A stretch of 64,000 nucleotides of DNA from JADLCX01 sp964630785 (GTDB lineage Bacteria > Planctomycetota > Phycisphaerae > Phycisphaerales > UBA1924), in NCBI GenBank assembly GCA_964630785.1, contig CAZVZG010000013.1, positions 72,001 to 136,000 of the forward strand, given 5' to 3'. Below, one piece after another: positions 52,971 through 61,577 of this stretch. Position numbers and translations under genes: made by a program. The first letter of the stretch is position 1. Every line of letters starts with the position of its first letter. The notes below the pieces were generated by a model, which worked only from the letters and a program-made list of their open reading frames with translations, had not been told where the DNA came from and searched no databases.

Positions 52971-54782
52971 CTACCGCTTGGCCCGCAACCAAGCGTGCAG
53001 CCTACTCGCCGGCCAGGTGTTGATGCACAGGTCGGGGGTGAGCCAGCCGCGGCGGGCGGTGAGGATGCCGTAGCGGAGGCAGTCGTAGTCTTCGGCGGCG
53101 TGAACGTCGCAGTCGATCGCGATGAGGCAGCTGGCCTCGACGGCCATCTGCACGTGGATGTCGCGGAGGTCCAGGCGCATCCAGTGGCTGTTGATCTCGA
53201 GCGCGACGTTGTGCTCCTTGGCGGCCGCGATGATCTCGGCCATGTCGGGGCTGAGGCCGGCGCGCCGGTTGATGAGGCGGCCGGTGGGGTGACCGAGGAT
53301 TCGGACGTGCGGGTTGCTGATCGCCCTGAGCAGGCGCTTGGTCGCGGTGGCGGGGTCTTGCGAGAGCGAGGCGTGCGGCGAGGCGACGACAACGTCGAGC
53401 TCGGCGAGCAGGTCGTCGTCGTAGTCGAGGCGGCCGTCGGCGAGGATGTCCACCTCGGACCCCGGCAGGATCGTGATGCCCTTGACCTTCGCGCCGGCGG
53501 CACGCACGGCCTGGATGTGCTCGCGAAGGCGCTCGGGCGAGAGGCCGTTGGCGATGGCGGAGCTCTTGCTGTGGTCGGTGACGGCGATGGTGTGAAAGCC
53601 GCAGCTCTTGGCGTTGCGGGCAAGTTCCTCGATGCTCATGTGGCCGTCGCTGGCGGTGGTGTGGGCGTGGAGCTCGGCGCGGATGTCGGTGATCTCGATG
53701 AGGTGCGGCGTCTTTGTGAGCTTGAGTTCGCCGCGGTTCTCGCGGATTTCCGGTGGGATGTAGGGCATCCTCAGGGCCTTGAAGATGTCCTCTTCGGACT
53801 TGGAGGCGATGGGCTTGAGGCCGCGCTTGTGCGGCGGCTCGGGGCTCTTGTCGTCGTGGTAGAGGCCGTAGTCGTTGAGGGTGAGGCCCTTGTCGAGGGC
53901 GCGGGCGCGGACGGCGACGTTGTGGTCCTTGCTGCCGGTGAAGTAATACATGGCCGCGCCCCAGGAGTCGGCCGGGATGATCTTGAGATCGACCTGGATG
54001 GAAGGCGCGGCCGTCTCGTCGTCGAGCCGGCCCCAACGCCCGGCGTCGCGCCCGATGGCGTAGCGGATGCTCGATCGCGTCTCGCCCGCGCTGATGACCT
54101 GCACCACGCCGGGGAGCGTGCGGAAGGCCTCGCCGATGGCCTTGGTGTCGGTGGTGGTGACGAGGATGTCGATGTCGCCGATCGACTCCTTGCCGCGTCG
54201 GAGCGAACCGGCGAAGGCGATCTGCTTGACGCCGCGGGTCTTTTTGAGCGTGGCGACGAGCTCTTCGGCGATGGGCATGGCCAGGCCGAGCGGCAAACGG
54301 ACGTTGCCCTGCTGGGCGAGCGCGAGCGACTCCTTGAGCTTGGCGACGCTCTTCTCGCCCATGCGCGGCAGGGTGAGGATTTTGCCGTTGTCGATGATCT
54401 TCTTCAGACTGGCGAGATCGGTGACGCCGCCGTCCTTCCAGAGCGTGGCGAGCGTCTTGGGGCCGAGGCCGGGCACCTGCATGAGCGGGAGCAGGCCCTT
54501 GGGCACCTGGGCGCGGAGCTCGTCGAGCTCGCCGATCTTGCCCTGCCGGGCGAACTCGATGATCTTGTCGGCGATCTTGGGGCCGATGCCGTCGATCGCG
54601 GTGAGGGCTTTGTGCGCGTCCTTGCCGCCGTCGCCGACGAGCGAGCCGAGGTCCGTCGCGTACGACTCGATGATCCGCGCGGCCTTGTCGTGGGCGATGA
54701 CCTTGAACTTGTTCTCGCCGAGGAGCTCAAGGAGCTTGGCGATCTCGGCGAGGGCTTCGGAGAGCGGTTGGTTGAGGCTCAT
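52971..54782 (-). CDS. polX: DNA polymerase X family protein with PHP domain
   Basis: A repair polymerase/nuclease. The N-terminal Pol-beta-like part has an 8-kDa-type helical domain, helix-hairpin-helix segments (IDGIGPKIADKIIEFARQGK and VPGLGPKTLATL) and the nucleotidyltransferase motif GSLRRGKESIGDIDILV. The C-terminal PHP domain (from about residue 340) shows ELHAHTTASDG, AVTDHS, GSEVDILADG, VASPHASL, GHPTGRL and EINSHWMRLD, so the metal ligands are present and 3'-5' exonuclease activity is likely. Length (603 aa) is typical of bacterial PolX. It lies nine bases before the GxxExxY gene and after recG in the same direction. Confidence 0.95.
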   Translation of the reverse strand: MSLNQPLSEALAEIAKLLELLGENKFKVIAHDKAARIIESYATDLGSLVGDGGKDAHKALTAIDGIGPKIADKIIEFARQGKIGELDELRAQVPKGLLPLMQVPGLGPKTLATLWKDGGVTDLASLKKIIDNGKILTLPRMGEKSVAKLKESLALAQQGNVRLPLGLAMPIAEELVATLKKTRGVKQIAFAGSLRRGKESIGDIDILVTTTDTKAIGEAFRTLPGVVQVISAGETRSSIRYAIGRDAGRWGRLDDETAAPSIQVDLKIIPADSWGAAMYYFTGSKDHNVAVRARALDKGLTLNDYGLYHDDKSPEPPHKRGLKPIASKSEEDIFKALRMPYIPPEIRENRGELKLTKTPHLIEITDIRAELHAHTTASDGHMSIEELARNAKSCGFHTIAVTDHSKSSAIANGLSPERLREHIQAVRAAGAKVKGITILPGSEVDILADGRLDYDDDLLAELDVVVASPHASLSQDPATATKRLLRAISNPHVRILGHPTGRLINRRAGLSPDMAEIIAAAKEHNVALEINSHWMRLDLRDIHVQMAVEASCLIAIDCDVHAAEDYDCLRYGILTARRGWLTPDLCINTWPASRLHAWLRAKR

Positions 54783-54971
54783 GCGCGATGGTAGGGATCG
54801 CGGATTTTGGATCGCGGATCGCGGATGTGGGGTGTCGAATGTCGAGTGTCGGACGTGGGATACGGAAGGGCGGATGGCGGATTGAACTGCGAGAAACCTC
54901 CTCCCAATATCATCGCGATCCGCGATCCGCGATCCGCGATCCGCGATCCGCGATCCGCGATCCGCGATCCG
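54783..54971. repeat. Heptamer tandem repeat and hairpin between recG and polX
   Basis: About eight consecutive copies of a 7-bp unit (GATCCGC) occupy roughly 54917-54971. Related complementary heptamers (GGATCGC) occur at about 54785-54830, so the region can form a long hairpin. Confidence 0.9.
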
Positions 54972-57266
54972 CTATCCCACATCCCCCAGCCCCATCCACT
55001 CGCCGTGGGCCTTGAGAAGGCGGCGCTTGAGCAGAGCTTCTTCGGGCTGGTCGAGACGGGGCGAGCGGTCGATCCACGCGGCGGCGTCGCGCCGGGCCAT
55101 CGCGAGCAGCTCGCGGTCCTGCATCAGGTCGGCGACGCGGAAGGGCGGGGCGCCGGCCTGGCGCAGGCCGAAGACCTCGCCGGGGCCGCGGATCTCCAGG
55201 TCGCGCTCGGCGAGGACAAAGCCGTCGCGCACGGCGGCCATCACGTTGAGGCGCGCCTCGGCGTCGGGCGTGGCGGGCTCGCCGATGAGGATGCACGCGG
55301 ACTTCTTGCTGCCGCGTCCGACGCGCCCGCGGAGCTGGTGCATCTGCGCCAGTCCGAAGCGCTCTGCGTGCTCGATGACCATGACCGTGGCGTTGGGGAC
55401 GTCGACGCCGACCTCGATGACGGTGGTGCACACCAGCGCGTCGATCTGGCCGGCGCGGAAGCGGTGCATGACGTGGTCGCGGGTCTCGCCGCTGAGGCGG
55501 CCGTGCAGGGCGGCGATGCGCTTGCCGGCGAGTTCGTGGGCCTCCAGCCGGGCCTGAACGGTGCGGAGGTCGTTGAGTTCCGCGTCGCCGCTCAGGCCCG
55601 ACGCGGCCGCGCTCGCGCCGGAATCGATGGCGGGGACGACGATGTAGGCCTGGTCGCCGGCGTCGAGGCGCGTGCGGACCCACCCGTAGACCTCGCCGGA
55701 CTGGCTCGGGGCGACCACGCGTGTGACGATGGGCGTGCGCCCGGGCGGGAGTTCGCGGATGGTGGAGATGTCCAGGTCGCCGAAGAGCGTGAGCGCGAGC
55801 GTGCGCGGGATGGGCGTGGCGGTCATGACCAGGACATGCGGGGAGATCGGCACGGGATCGGACTGGCCGCGGATAAACGCGGATGGACGCGGATTTGAGC
55901 CCTGTATCGATTCAGATCCGCGTCCATCCGCGTTGATCTGCGGCTTGTTTTTGTCTTGCGCAATCAGCGGCGACGGCTCGGCGTGCGGCGAGGGCGAGCC
56001 CTTGCTGCGCAGCACGGCGCGCTGGCTGACGCCGAAGCGGTGCTGCTCGTCAATGACGGCCAGGGCGAGTGAGCGGAAGCGGACGTGCTCGGTGAGCAGG
56101 GCGTGGGTGCCGATGGCGATGTCGATGTCGCCGGCGGCGACGGCCGCGCGCCGGGCGTCGCGCTCTTTGGCGGGGATGCTGCCGGTGAGGAGTGTGATCC
56201 GCACCTTGGAGCCCGCCAGCAGCGCGGAGATGGAGGCCAGGTGCTGCTCGGCGAGGATCTCGGTGGGGGCCATGAGCGCGGCCTGATGGCCCGAGGCCAC
56301 CGCCATGAGCATGGCGTAGAGCGCGACGACAGTCTTGCCGGAGCCGACGTCGCCCTGAATGAGACGGTTGCACGGGCGGTCGAGGGTGAGGTCGGCGACG
56401 ATCTGGCCGACGACGGCGTCCTGAGCGCCGGTGAGCGTGAAGGGGATGCGGGCGCGGATGGCCTTGTCGATCGCCGGGTTCCACTTGAGCGCGGCGGCCT
56501 TCGTCCCGGCGCGCTGCTCAGCGCGGCGCATGAACACGCCCAGTTGCAGCATGAGCAGCTCGTCGAAGGCCAGGCGGCGGCGTGCGGCCCGCCACTGCTC
56601 CTCGCTCTCGGGCCTGTGGGCCATGCGGTAGGCGTCGGCGAGCGACGGCATGGCTCGGGCGGCGCGGAACTTCTCGGGGAGGTGGTCGTCGAGCAGCGCG
56701 ACGGCGCGGTCGATCACGCGGGCGACCACGTGCTCGATCTGGGCGGAGGTGATCGCCTCGCTGGCAGAGTAGACCGGCCGTATTCGGGCCTCGCGGGCTT
56801 CGGGCTCGTCGCGGTCGTCCTTGAGCACCTCGTGCCTGGGGTTGGCCAGTTGCAGGCCCGGGCCGTGCCGGTTGACCTTGCCCTGCACGCGCAGTCGAAG
56901 TCCGGGGTAGATCGCGTGCTGGAGGAAGGGCATGTTGAACCAGACCAGGTCGAGGCGCCCGGTCTGGTCCATGAGCACGGCCTCGAACCGCTGGCGGCCG
57001 GTGCGCCCGGCGATGCGCGTGGCGGTGACATCGCCGCGGACGCTGGCGATCTGGCCCGGGACGAGGCTTTCGATCGCGCCCTCGGCCTCGTGGCGCTCGT
57101 AGCGCATGGGCGTGTGGAGGAGGAGTTCGGCGATGTTACGAATGCCCAGCCGCGCGAGGGCCTGGGTCTGAGCGCGCCCGATGCCGGCGACCGACGCGAG
57201 CGGCGTGGCGAGCGTGAGGGCTCCGCCCGGGCCGGGCTGGTCGGCGTCACTCGCCCGGCGGGTCAT
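54972..57266 (-). CDS. recG: ATP-dependent DNA helicase RecG
   Basis: Remodels stalled replication forks and Holliday junctions. It has the wedge/OB domain at the N-terminus (ASVRGDVTATRIAGRTGRQR), helicase motifs GDVGSGKTVVALYAML (Walker A), DEQHRFG (motif II), MTATPIPRTLALTLFGDLD (motif III), PPGRTPIVTRVV, and the C-terminal part with HGRLSGETRDHVMHRF, TTVIEVGVDVPNATVMVIE and QLRGRVGRG. An unusual in-frame insertion of roughly 40 residues (PQINADGRGSESIQ ... PSAFIRG) lies between motifs II and III and is encoded by a palindromic repeat. The start overlaps the end of the DUF971 gene by 20 bases. Confidence 0.95.
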   Translation of the reverse strand: MTRRASDADQPGPGGALTLATPLASVAGIGRAQTQALARLGIRNIAELLLHTPMRYERHEAEGAIESLVPGQIASVRGDVTATRIAGRTGRQRFEAVLMDQTGRLDLVWFNMPFLQHAIYPGLRLRVQGKVNRHGPGLQLANPRHEVLKDDRDEPEAREARIRPVYSASEAITSAQIEHVVARVIDRAVALLDDHLPEKFRAARAMPSLADAYRMAHRPESEEQWRAARRRLAFDELLMLQLGVFMRRAEQRAGTKAAALKWNPAIDKAIRARIPFTLTGAQDAVVGQIVADLTLDRPCNRLIQGDVGSGKTVVALYAMLMAVASGHQAALMAPTEILAEQHLASISALLAGSKVRITLLTGSIPAKERDARRAAVAAGDIDIAIGTHALLTEHVRFRSLALAVIDEQHRFGVSQRAVLRSKGSPSPHAEPSPLIAQDKNKPQINADGRGSESIQGSNPRPSAFIRGQSDPVPISPHVLVMTATPIPRTLALTLFGDLDISTIRELPPGRTPIVTRVVAPSQSGEVYGWVRTRLDAGDQAYIVVPAIDSGASAAASGLSGDAELNDLRTVQARLEAHELAGKRIAALHGRLSGETRDHVMHRFRAGQIDALVCTTVIEVGVDVPNATVMVIEHAERFGLAQMHQLRGRVGRGSKKSACILIGEPATPDAEARLNVMAAVRDGFVLAERDLEIRGPGEVFGLRQAGAPPFRVADLMQDRELLAMARRDAAAWIDRSPRLDQPEEALLKRRLLKAHGEWMGLGDVG
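55867..55943. repeat. Palindromic repeat inserted in frame in recG
   Basis: Two 28-base arms (55867-55894 and 55916-55943) are inverted copies with two mismatches and a 21-base loop. Arm sequence such as ACGCGGATGGACGCGGAT also occurs upstream of ffh (52342-52370), and one arm in the secretin linker (about 41928-41955). Confidence 0.9.
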
Positions 57267-57615
57267 GGCGTTGTGCGTCCTGGGTGTTCGGGTCGAGCCG
57301 GCGGAGGTAGGCCCACGAGTAGATGCCGGTGTCGTGGCCGTCGCTGAAGCGGATGCGCAGGGCGTAGTTGCCCACGAGCTCGGCCGAATCCGCGACGAGC
57401 GGGCCGGTGGAGCGGGCCGCGCTGGAGGGGAGGATGGTCAGGGGGTTCTTGACCATCTCCTCGCGCAGGTGCCGGGCCTCGGCGGAGGGCGACATCTTGC
57501 GAAGGTAAGCGATGGAGTAATAGGAGGTGGCGCCGTCGGCCCACTCGACGGTGAGGCCGCGGTCTTTTTTGAGGTCGATGTGACGTGGGGGTGTGGCGTC
57601 GTCCATCGTCGTCAA
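57247..57615 (-). CDS. DUF971 (GBBH-like N-terminal domain) protein
   Basis: A 122-aa protein matching the DUF971 domain: PRHIDLKKDRGLTVEWADG near the start, an SIAYLRKMSPSAEARHL segment, and a C-terminal NYALRIRFSDGHDTGIYSWA followed by YLRRL. This domain also forms the N-terminus of gamma-butyrobetaine hydroxylases and stands alone in proteins linked to Fe-S handling. It is cytoplasmic, with no membrane segment. Its 3' end overlaps recG, so the two are likely co-translated; it is divergent from pyrF. Confidence 0.85.
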   Translation of the reverse strand: MTTMDDATPPRHIDLKKDRGLTVEWADGATSYYSIAYLRKMSPSAEARHLREEMVKNPLTILPSSAARSTGPLVADSAELVGNYALRIRFSDGHDTGIYSWAYLRRLDPNTQDAQRHDPPGE

Positions 57616-57631
57616 ACCCTATGCTCCGCGC

Positions 57632-58609
57632 ATGAGCCCCGCCGCCAGCGTCAAGCCCGATCCCGTCGGCACGCCCACCGCCGAGGGGCACTTCGCCGAT
57701 CGTTTGCACGCGGCGATCTCCGCGTGCGGCACGCCGGCGTGCGTGGGGCTGGACCCGGTTCTCGAACGCCTGCCCGCGTCAGCGGGGGGGAGGGGGGGTC
57801 GCAAGGGTGGCGGGACCGTGGGCGCCGCGGACCGGATCGAGACGTTTTGTCTGGGGGTGATCGACGCGGTGGCGGGGATTGTGCCGGCGGTCAAGCCGCA
57901 GTCGGCGTGCTTCGAGCGGTACGCGCAGTCGGGCGTGGGGGTGCTGCGGAAGGTGATCCAGCACGCGCACGCGCGCGGGCTGGTCGTGGTTCTCGATGCC
58001 AAGCGCGGCGACATCGGAACCACAGCCGAGCACTACGCCGCGGCGGCGTTCGGCACGGAGCAGAGCAACCCCGCGCTCGCGGCCGATGCGCTCACGGTGA
58101 ACGGCTACATGGGTCCGGACACGGTCGAGACGTTTCTGGGGCACGGCGGGAGCGCAGCGGCCGGGCGGAGCGGCGTGTTTGTGCTCGTGCGCACGTCAAA
58201 CCCCGGCTCGGACGCGATCCAGGCTCAGCGGCTGGCGGACGGTCGGACCGTGGCGGAGATGATGGCCGATGAGGTGGCGCGGCTTGGTTCCGCGCCCGGT
58301 CGCGTGGGTGTGTGCGGGTTGAGTTGCGTGGGCGCGGTGGTGGGGGCGACCAAATCGGCCGAGGCGAGCGCGCTGCGGGCGCGGATGCGGGATCAGGTTT
58401 TGTTGATCCCCGGGTACGGTGCGCAGGGCGGGACGCTGGAGGACCTCAAGCCGATGCTGCGGACGCGAGAGCGGGCCGCGGACGCGGGCGTGCTTGTGAA
58501 CGCGAGCCGGTCGGTGATCTATCCCGCGGCGGAGAGCGCGACGGATTGGGCTGGCGCGGTGCGCGAGGCCGCGAAGCGGTTTGCGGGCGAACTCGCGTCG
58601 TTGTTCTGA
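57632..58609 (+). CDS. pyrF: Orotidine 5'-phosphate decarboxylase (type 2)
   Basis: Catalyses the last step of UMP synthesis. The signature VVVLDAKRGDIGTTAEHYA includes the catalytic Lys and Asp pair. Other family parts are ACVGLDPVLERLP near the start, VNGYMGPDTVETFLG, GVFVLVRTSNPGS, VLLIPGYGAQGG and VNASRSVIYP. Length (325 aa) and layout fit the type 2 (Myxococcus/actinobacterial-type) enzyme rather than the shorter E. coli form. The ATG at 57632 is preferred, although the frame is open from 57593. A Gly/Arg-rich insertion (residues 52-62) is peculiar to this copy. Confidence 0.95.
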   Translation: MSPAASVKPDPVGTPTAEGHFADRLHAAISACGTPACVGLDPVLERLPASAGGRGGRKGGGTVGAADRIETFCLGVIDAVAGIVPAVKPQSACFERYAQSGVGVLRKVIQHAHARGLVVVLDAKRGDIGTTAEHYAAAAFGTEQSNPALAADALTVNGYMGPDTVETFLGHGGSAAAGRSGVFVLVRTSNPGSDAIQAQRLADGRTVAEMMADEVARLGSAPGRVGVCGLSCVGAVVGATKSAEASALRARMRDQVLLIPGYGAQGGTLEDLKPMLRTRERAADAGVLVNASRSVIYPAAESATDWAGAVREAAKRFAGELASLF

Positions 58610-58623
58610 TTCGTGGCGGCCGA

Positions 58624-59406
58624 TCAGCGCCGGCGGCGACGAACGGCGGCGAGCGCGGCCAGGCCCATCGCGGCCGCACTCATAGGCGCGGGCACCGGCG
58701 TCGCGTGGCTGGAGTGGGACGCCTCGGAACCCCAGTTGGCCAGCGGGAGTCGCGTGGTGGGATCGATGCTGACGGGGCCGGGGCCCGAGCCGAGCAGGGT
58801 CATGGTGAACCCGAAGTCTTCATTGACATAACCGGGCGAGGTGAGGCCGTAGGGGGCGAGGTCGATGCTGAGCGAGGTGGCGTAAGCGGCCAGCGCGGCG
58901 TGCGTGGACCAATCGACACCGCCGGGCCCGCCGAAGGCCGCGTCAGAGCCGAAGATTGAGCCGGCCGAGCCCCAGTCGCTGGCGCTGCCGAGCACGGTCA
59001 TGTTGCTCGATCCCGGGGCGATCGTGACGCGCATGAGCTCGGTGCTGGTGTTGGGATCGACGAACGAGTACTGGCCGCTGACCGTGTAGACGTGCGTGAA
59101 GGCCCCGCCGACGGGCTGGCTGTTGGCGTAAGCGGCGGTGAGGTTCACCCGCAGGCCGACGGGCAGCGAGACGGTGGGCAGGACCGAGTTGTCGTCGTCG
59201 ATGCGGAGTGTGAGGGGCGTGGGGGCGGGGTCGCGTCCGTTGGTGATGGTGAACGAGCCGCCCGAGCCCGGCGTGCCGATGAGCGTGAACGCGGACGAGT
59301 CGTCGTCGGACGCGAAGCTGATCGTGGCCGCGCGGGCCGAGCCGCAGGCCAGGAGCGCGGCCGCGACGGAGAGCGCCGAGAGGGTGTTGAGCGTGAGAGG
59401 TGCCAT
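58624..59406 (-). CDS. Secreted protein with PEP-CTERM-like tail, paralogue 1
   Basis: A 260-aa secreted protein: signal peptide (TLSALSVAAALLACGSARA, residues ~8-26), then a Thr/Ser/Gly-rich body starting ISFASDDDSSAFTLIGTPGS, typical of extracellular beta-sandwiches. The C-terminus has the sorting-signal layout PVPAPMSAAAMGLAALAAVR followed by arginines: short Pro motif, hydrophobic helix, basic end. It resembles PEP-CTERM tails but lacks a clean PEP. AAGGAG precedes the ATG by about seven bases. It is a paralogue of the protein at 59842-60648 (both contain ASDDDSS, TNGRDPA/SNGRDPA, WGSAGSIFGSD). Confidence 0.82.
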   Translation of the reverse strand: MAPLTLNTLSALSVAAALLACGSARAATISFASDDDSSAFTLIGTPGSGGSFTITNGRDPAPTPLTLRIDDDNSVLPTVSLPVGLRVNLTAAYANSQPVGGAFTHVYTVSGQYSFVDPNTSTELMRVTIAPGSSNMTVLGSASDWGSAGSIFGSDAAFGGPGGVDWSTHAALAAYATSLSIDLAPYGLTSPGYVNEDFGFTMTLLGSGPGPVSIDPTTRLPLANWGSEASHSSHATPVPAPMSAAAMGLAALAAVRRRRR

Positions 59407-59841
59407 CGCCGGACTCCTTGCGGTTCGGGTATTCGCGGAAGCGGTGCGTCTCTCTCGCTCGTGTCGGGTGTCGCCGCGTCAGGGCGCAATGGCCGCGAGC
59501 GCGGAGAACGGTCGGCGGTCCACAACATGCCCCGGCGACGGGGCGCGGCCATGAACGCCGAGCGGTTCATCGGCGGGCAGGGTGGAGATATTCAGGCTGG
59601 GAGGGTGGGGCGGTGCGGATCGGCGGGATGCGCGTCCGAAAAGCCGGCGTGATCGTTATTGACAGACCGCGAGCCCCATGAACGCGAAGGCCGACGTTCC
59701 CCGCGCTCCCGCGCGCGCCGCGACGCCCCATTCGGCTTGAACTCATGCCGAGCGGAGCGTCGCCTGTCACGCCGAGTTGTTCACGCCTGGTTCCCGGCCT
59801 GAGAGACCGATCCCGGGAAGCGGGCGTGTGTGTGCGAGATA
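59407..59841. other. Intergenic region between the two paralogues
   Basis: No supported gene in 435 bp. The AAGGAG ribosome binding site of paralogue 1 is at its left edge. No clear terminator or promoter was seen. Confidence 0.4.
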
Positions 59842-60648
59842 TCAGCGGCGGCGACGCGCGGCCAGAACCAAGCCGGCGGCGCCGATGAGCGTGAGAGCTC
59901 CCGGCGAGGGGATGCCGTTGACGGCCGAACCACTGAACGAACCCTCGGACTGCCACGCGGCGGTCGGGAGTCGGCTCATCAAGTCGATCGGGACGTTCGA
60001 GTTCGCGGCATTGAGGTTAGTCAGCGTGAACGAGAAGTCATCGGGCGAGCCGGAGTTTCCGACCGCGATGCCGTACTGCGCGAGATTGATGCTCTGCGAG
60101 TTGGCCAGCGCGATCAGGTCGGCGGTGGCGGTCCACGTCACCGCGCCGGCAAAGCCGGAGACCGTGTCGGACCCGAAGATGCTGCCGGCCGAGCCCCAGG
60201 AGGTCATCGAGCCGAGAACAGTCATCACCGCGGGCGTGTTGGGGCTGCTGAACGTGCCGGTGAGCAGCGGCGCGCCCGCATCGTTGACGAACGAAAACGT
60301 GCCAGTCACGCTGTACACGTGCGTCTGCGAGCCGGCGACACCGACGGAGCCTTCCCACCGGGCGGTCATGTCGGCGATGAATCCGACGTTGAGCGCGACC
60401 GTGGGCAGGGCGCCGTTGTTGTCGTCGATCTTGAGCGTGACCGGCGTTGAGGCCGGGTCTCGCCCGTTGCTGATGGTGAACGAACTCCCGGAGCCTGCCG
60501 TGCCGCGGAACGTGAACTGGCTCGAGTCGTCGTCCGACGCGAAGCTGAACAACGCCGCCTGGGCCGATCCGGCAAGGCCCAGCAGGGTCACGACACCGAT
60601 TGTGCGGGCAAGGGTGCGAGAGGCACCCACGAACGAAATGAAAGACAT
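59842..60648 (-). CDS. Secreted protein with PEP-CTERM-like tail, paralogue 2
   Basis: A 268-aa secreted protein. ATG 60648 is chosen because AAGGGG lies eight bases upstream and the signal peptide starts there (RTIGVVTLLGLAGSAQA). The body parallels paralogue 1: LFSFASDDDSSQFTFRGTAG, ISNGRDPASTPVTLKIDDNN, VLGSMTSWGSAGSIFGSD. The tail GIPSPGALTLIGAAGLVLAA plus four arginines is again a PEP-CTERM-like signal with PSP instead of PEP. The pair is a tandem duplication that has diverged substantially. Function unknown; a surface or matrix role is likely. Confidence 0.82.
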   Translation of the reverse strand: MSFISFVGASRTLARTIGVVTLLGLAGSAQAALFSFASDDDSSQFTFRGTAGSGSSFTISNGRDPASTPVTLKIDDNNGALPTVALNVGFIADMTARWEGSVGVAGSQTHVYSVTGTFSFVNDAGAPLLTGTFSSPNTPAVMTVLGSMTSWGSAGSIFGSDTVSGFAGAVTWTATADLIALANSQSINLAQYGIAVGNSGSPDDFSFTLTNLNAANSNVPIDLMSRLPTAAWQSEGSFSGSAVNGIPSPGALTLIGAAGLVLAARRRR

Positions 60649-60962
60649 GGCGGAAACCCCTTCAGTTCCGTCATCTCTCACCTCGCGCTGATTTGGAAAC
60701 TCGGCATGGTCTCCCACCGTGCCGAGTTATTTGACCCGCTCAGCATACACAGTTTCAGGACCGACGCCAGCACAAAGTGCGCTGATGGTCAAAAAAAACG
60801 ACTTCGGCGATCTCAGAACCGGGCCATCCGATCATCGACCGGACAAAGCAGGGGCGCACCCCAACGCGGGCCGGACCGGTGGCTGCAGCGCTCGTCTGAA
60901 CGGATGGAAAGCTGGGAAACTTCGGCCCCGAGTCACGGGAGGCGGGACCCGGTGCGGCGGCT
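60649..60962. other. Intergenic region between nuoI and paralogue 2
   Basis: No supported gene in 314 bp. It contains a run of eight A near 60788-60796 and should include the paralogue 2 promoter, which I cannot pinpoint. Confidence 0.4.
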
Positions 60963-61508
60963 TCACATCGGCTTGTTGCCGATGGTCACGTCGTAGACGT
61001 TCAGGAGTTTGGCCTTGTCGAAGACCATTTCCTGTCGTGTGTAGCCGACCACGTCGTACTCGGGCGTGAGCTCGATGGCGTCGACGGGGCAGGCTTCCTC
61101 GCACATGCCGCAGTAGATGCACCGGAGCTCGTCGATCTCAAACTTCTTGGGGTACTTCTCGCGGTCGTCCCAGGGGGCGGTGTCGGCCTCGATGTGGATG
61201 CAGTTGGCGGGGCAGAGCGTGGGGCACATCATGCACGCGACGCACTTGACGCGCCCGGCCTCGTCGCGGTTGAGCCGGTGAACGCCGCGGAAGTTGGCAC
61301 GCTCAAAGCCGCTCACGCTGGCGGGAAAATGCTCGCGGCGTACTTCGGGGTATTGCATCACGCGGTTGGTGCGCCCCTGCCCGAACGAGGTCACGAAGTG
61401 CCGCAGGGTGGTGCCAAAACCGAGGAAAACGGCCGGGAGATACGACGATTCCAGCGGCCCGATGTCGGGCGAGGCGACGGGAAGAATGTCCTCGGGCTTT
61501 ACGGTCAT
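60963..61508 (-). CDS. nuoI: NADH-quinone oxidoreductase subunit I
   Basis: The peripheral-arm subunit that carries clusters N6a and N6b and passes electrons towards quinone. Two [4Fe-4S] binding motifs are clear: CVACMMCPTLCPANCI and CIYCGMCEEACPVDAIEL. The N-terminus TLRHFVTSFGQGRTNRVMQY fits NuoI. The frame is open much further upstream, but ATG 61508 begins the family-like sequence and gives a normal 181 aa. It stands alone here; other nuo genes are not in the window. It is divergent from the membrane protein gene at 61578. Confidence 0.95.
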   Translation of the reverse strand: MTVKPEDILPVASPDIGPLESSYLPAVFLGFGTTLRHFVTSFGQGRTNRVMQYPEVRREHFPASVSGFERANFRGVHRLNRDEAGRVKCVACMMCPTLCPANCIHIEADTAPWDDREKYPKKFEIDELRCIYCGMCEEACPVDAIELTPEYDVVGYTRQEMVFDKAKLLNVYDVTIGNKPM

Positions 61509-61577
61509 GGGGCGGCAGTATAGGGATTGCGTCGGAGAAATGCGGGCATTGTTGCAGGGCGTCGAAATCGGGCGATA

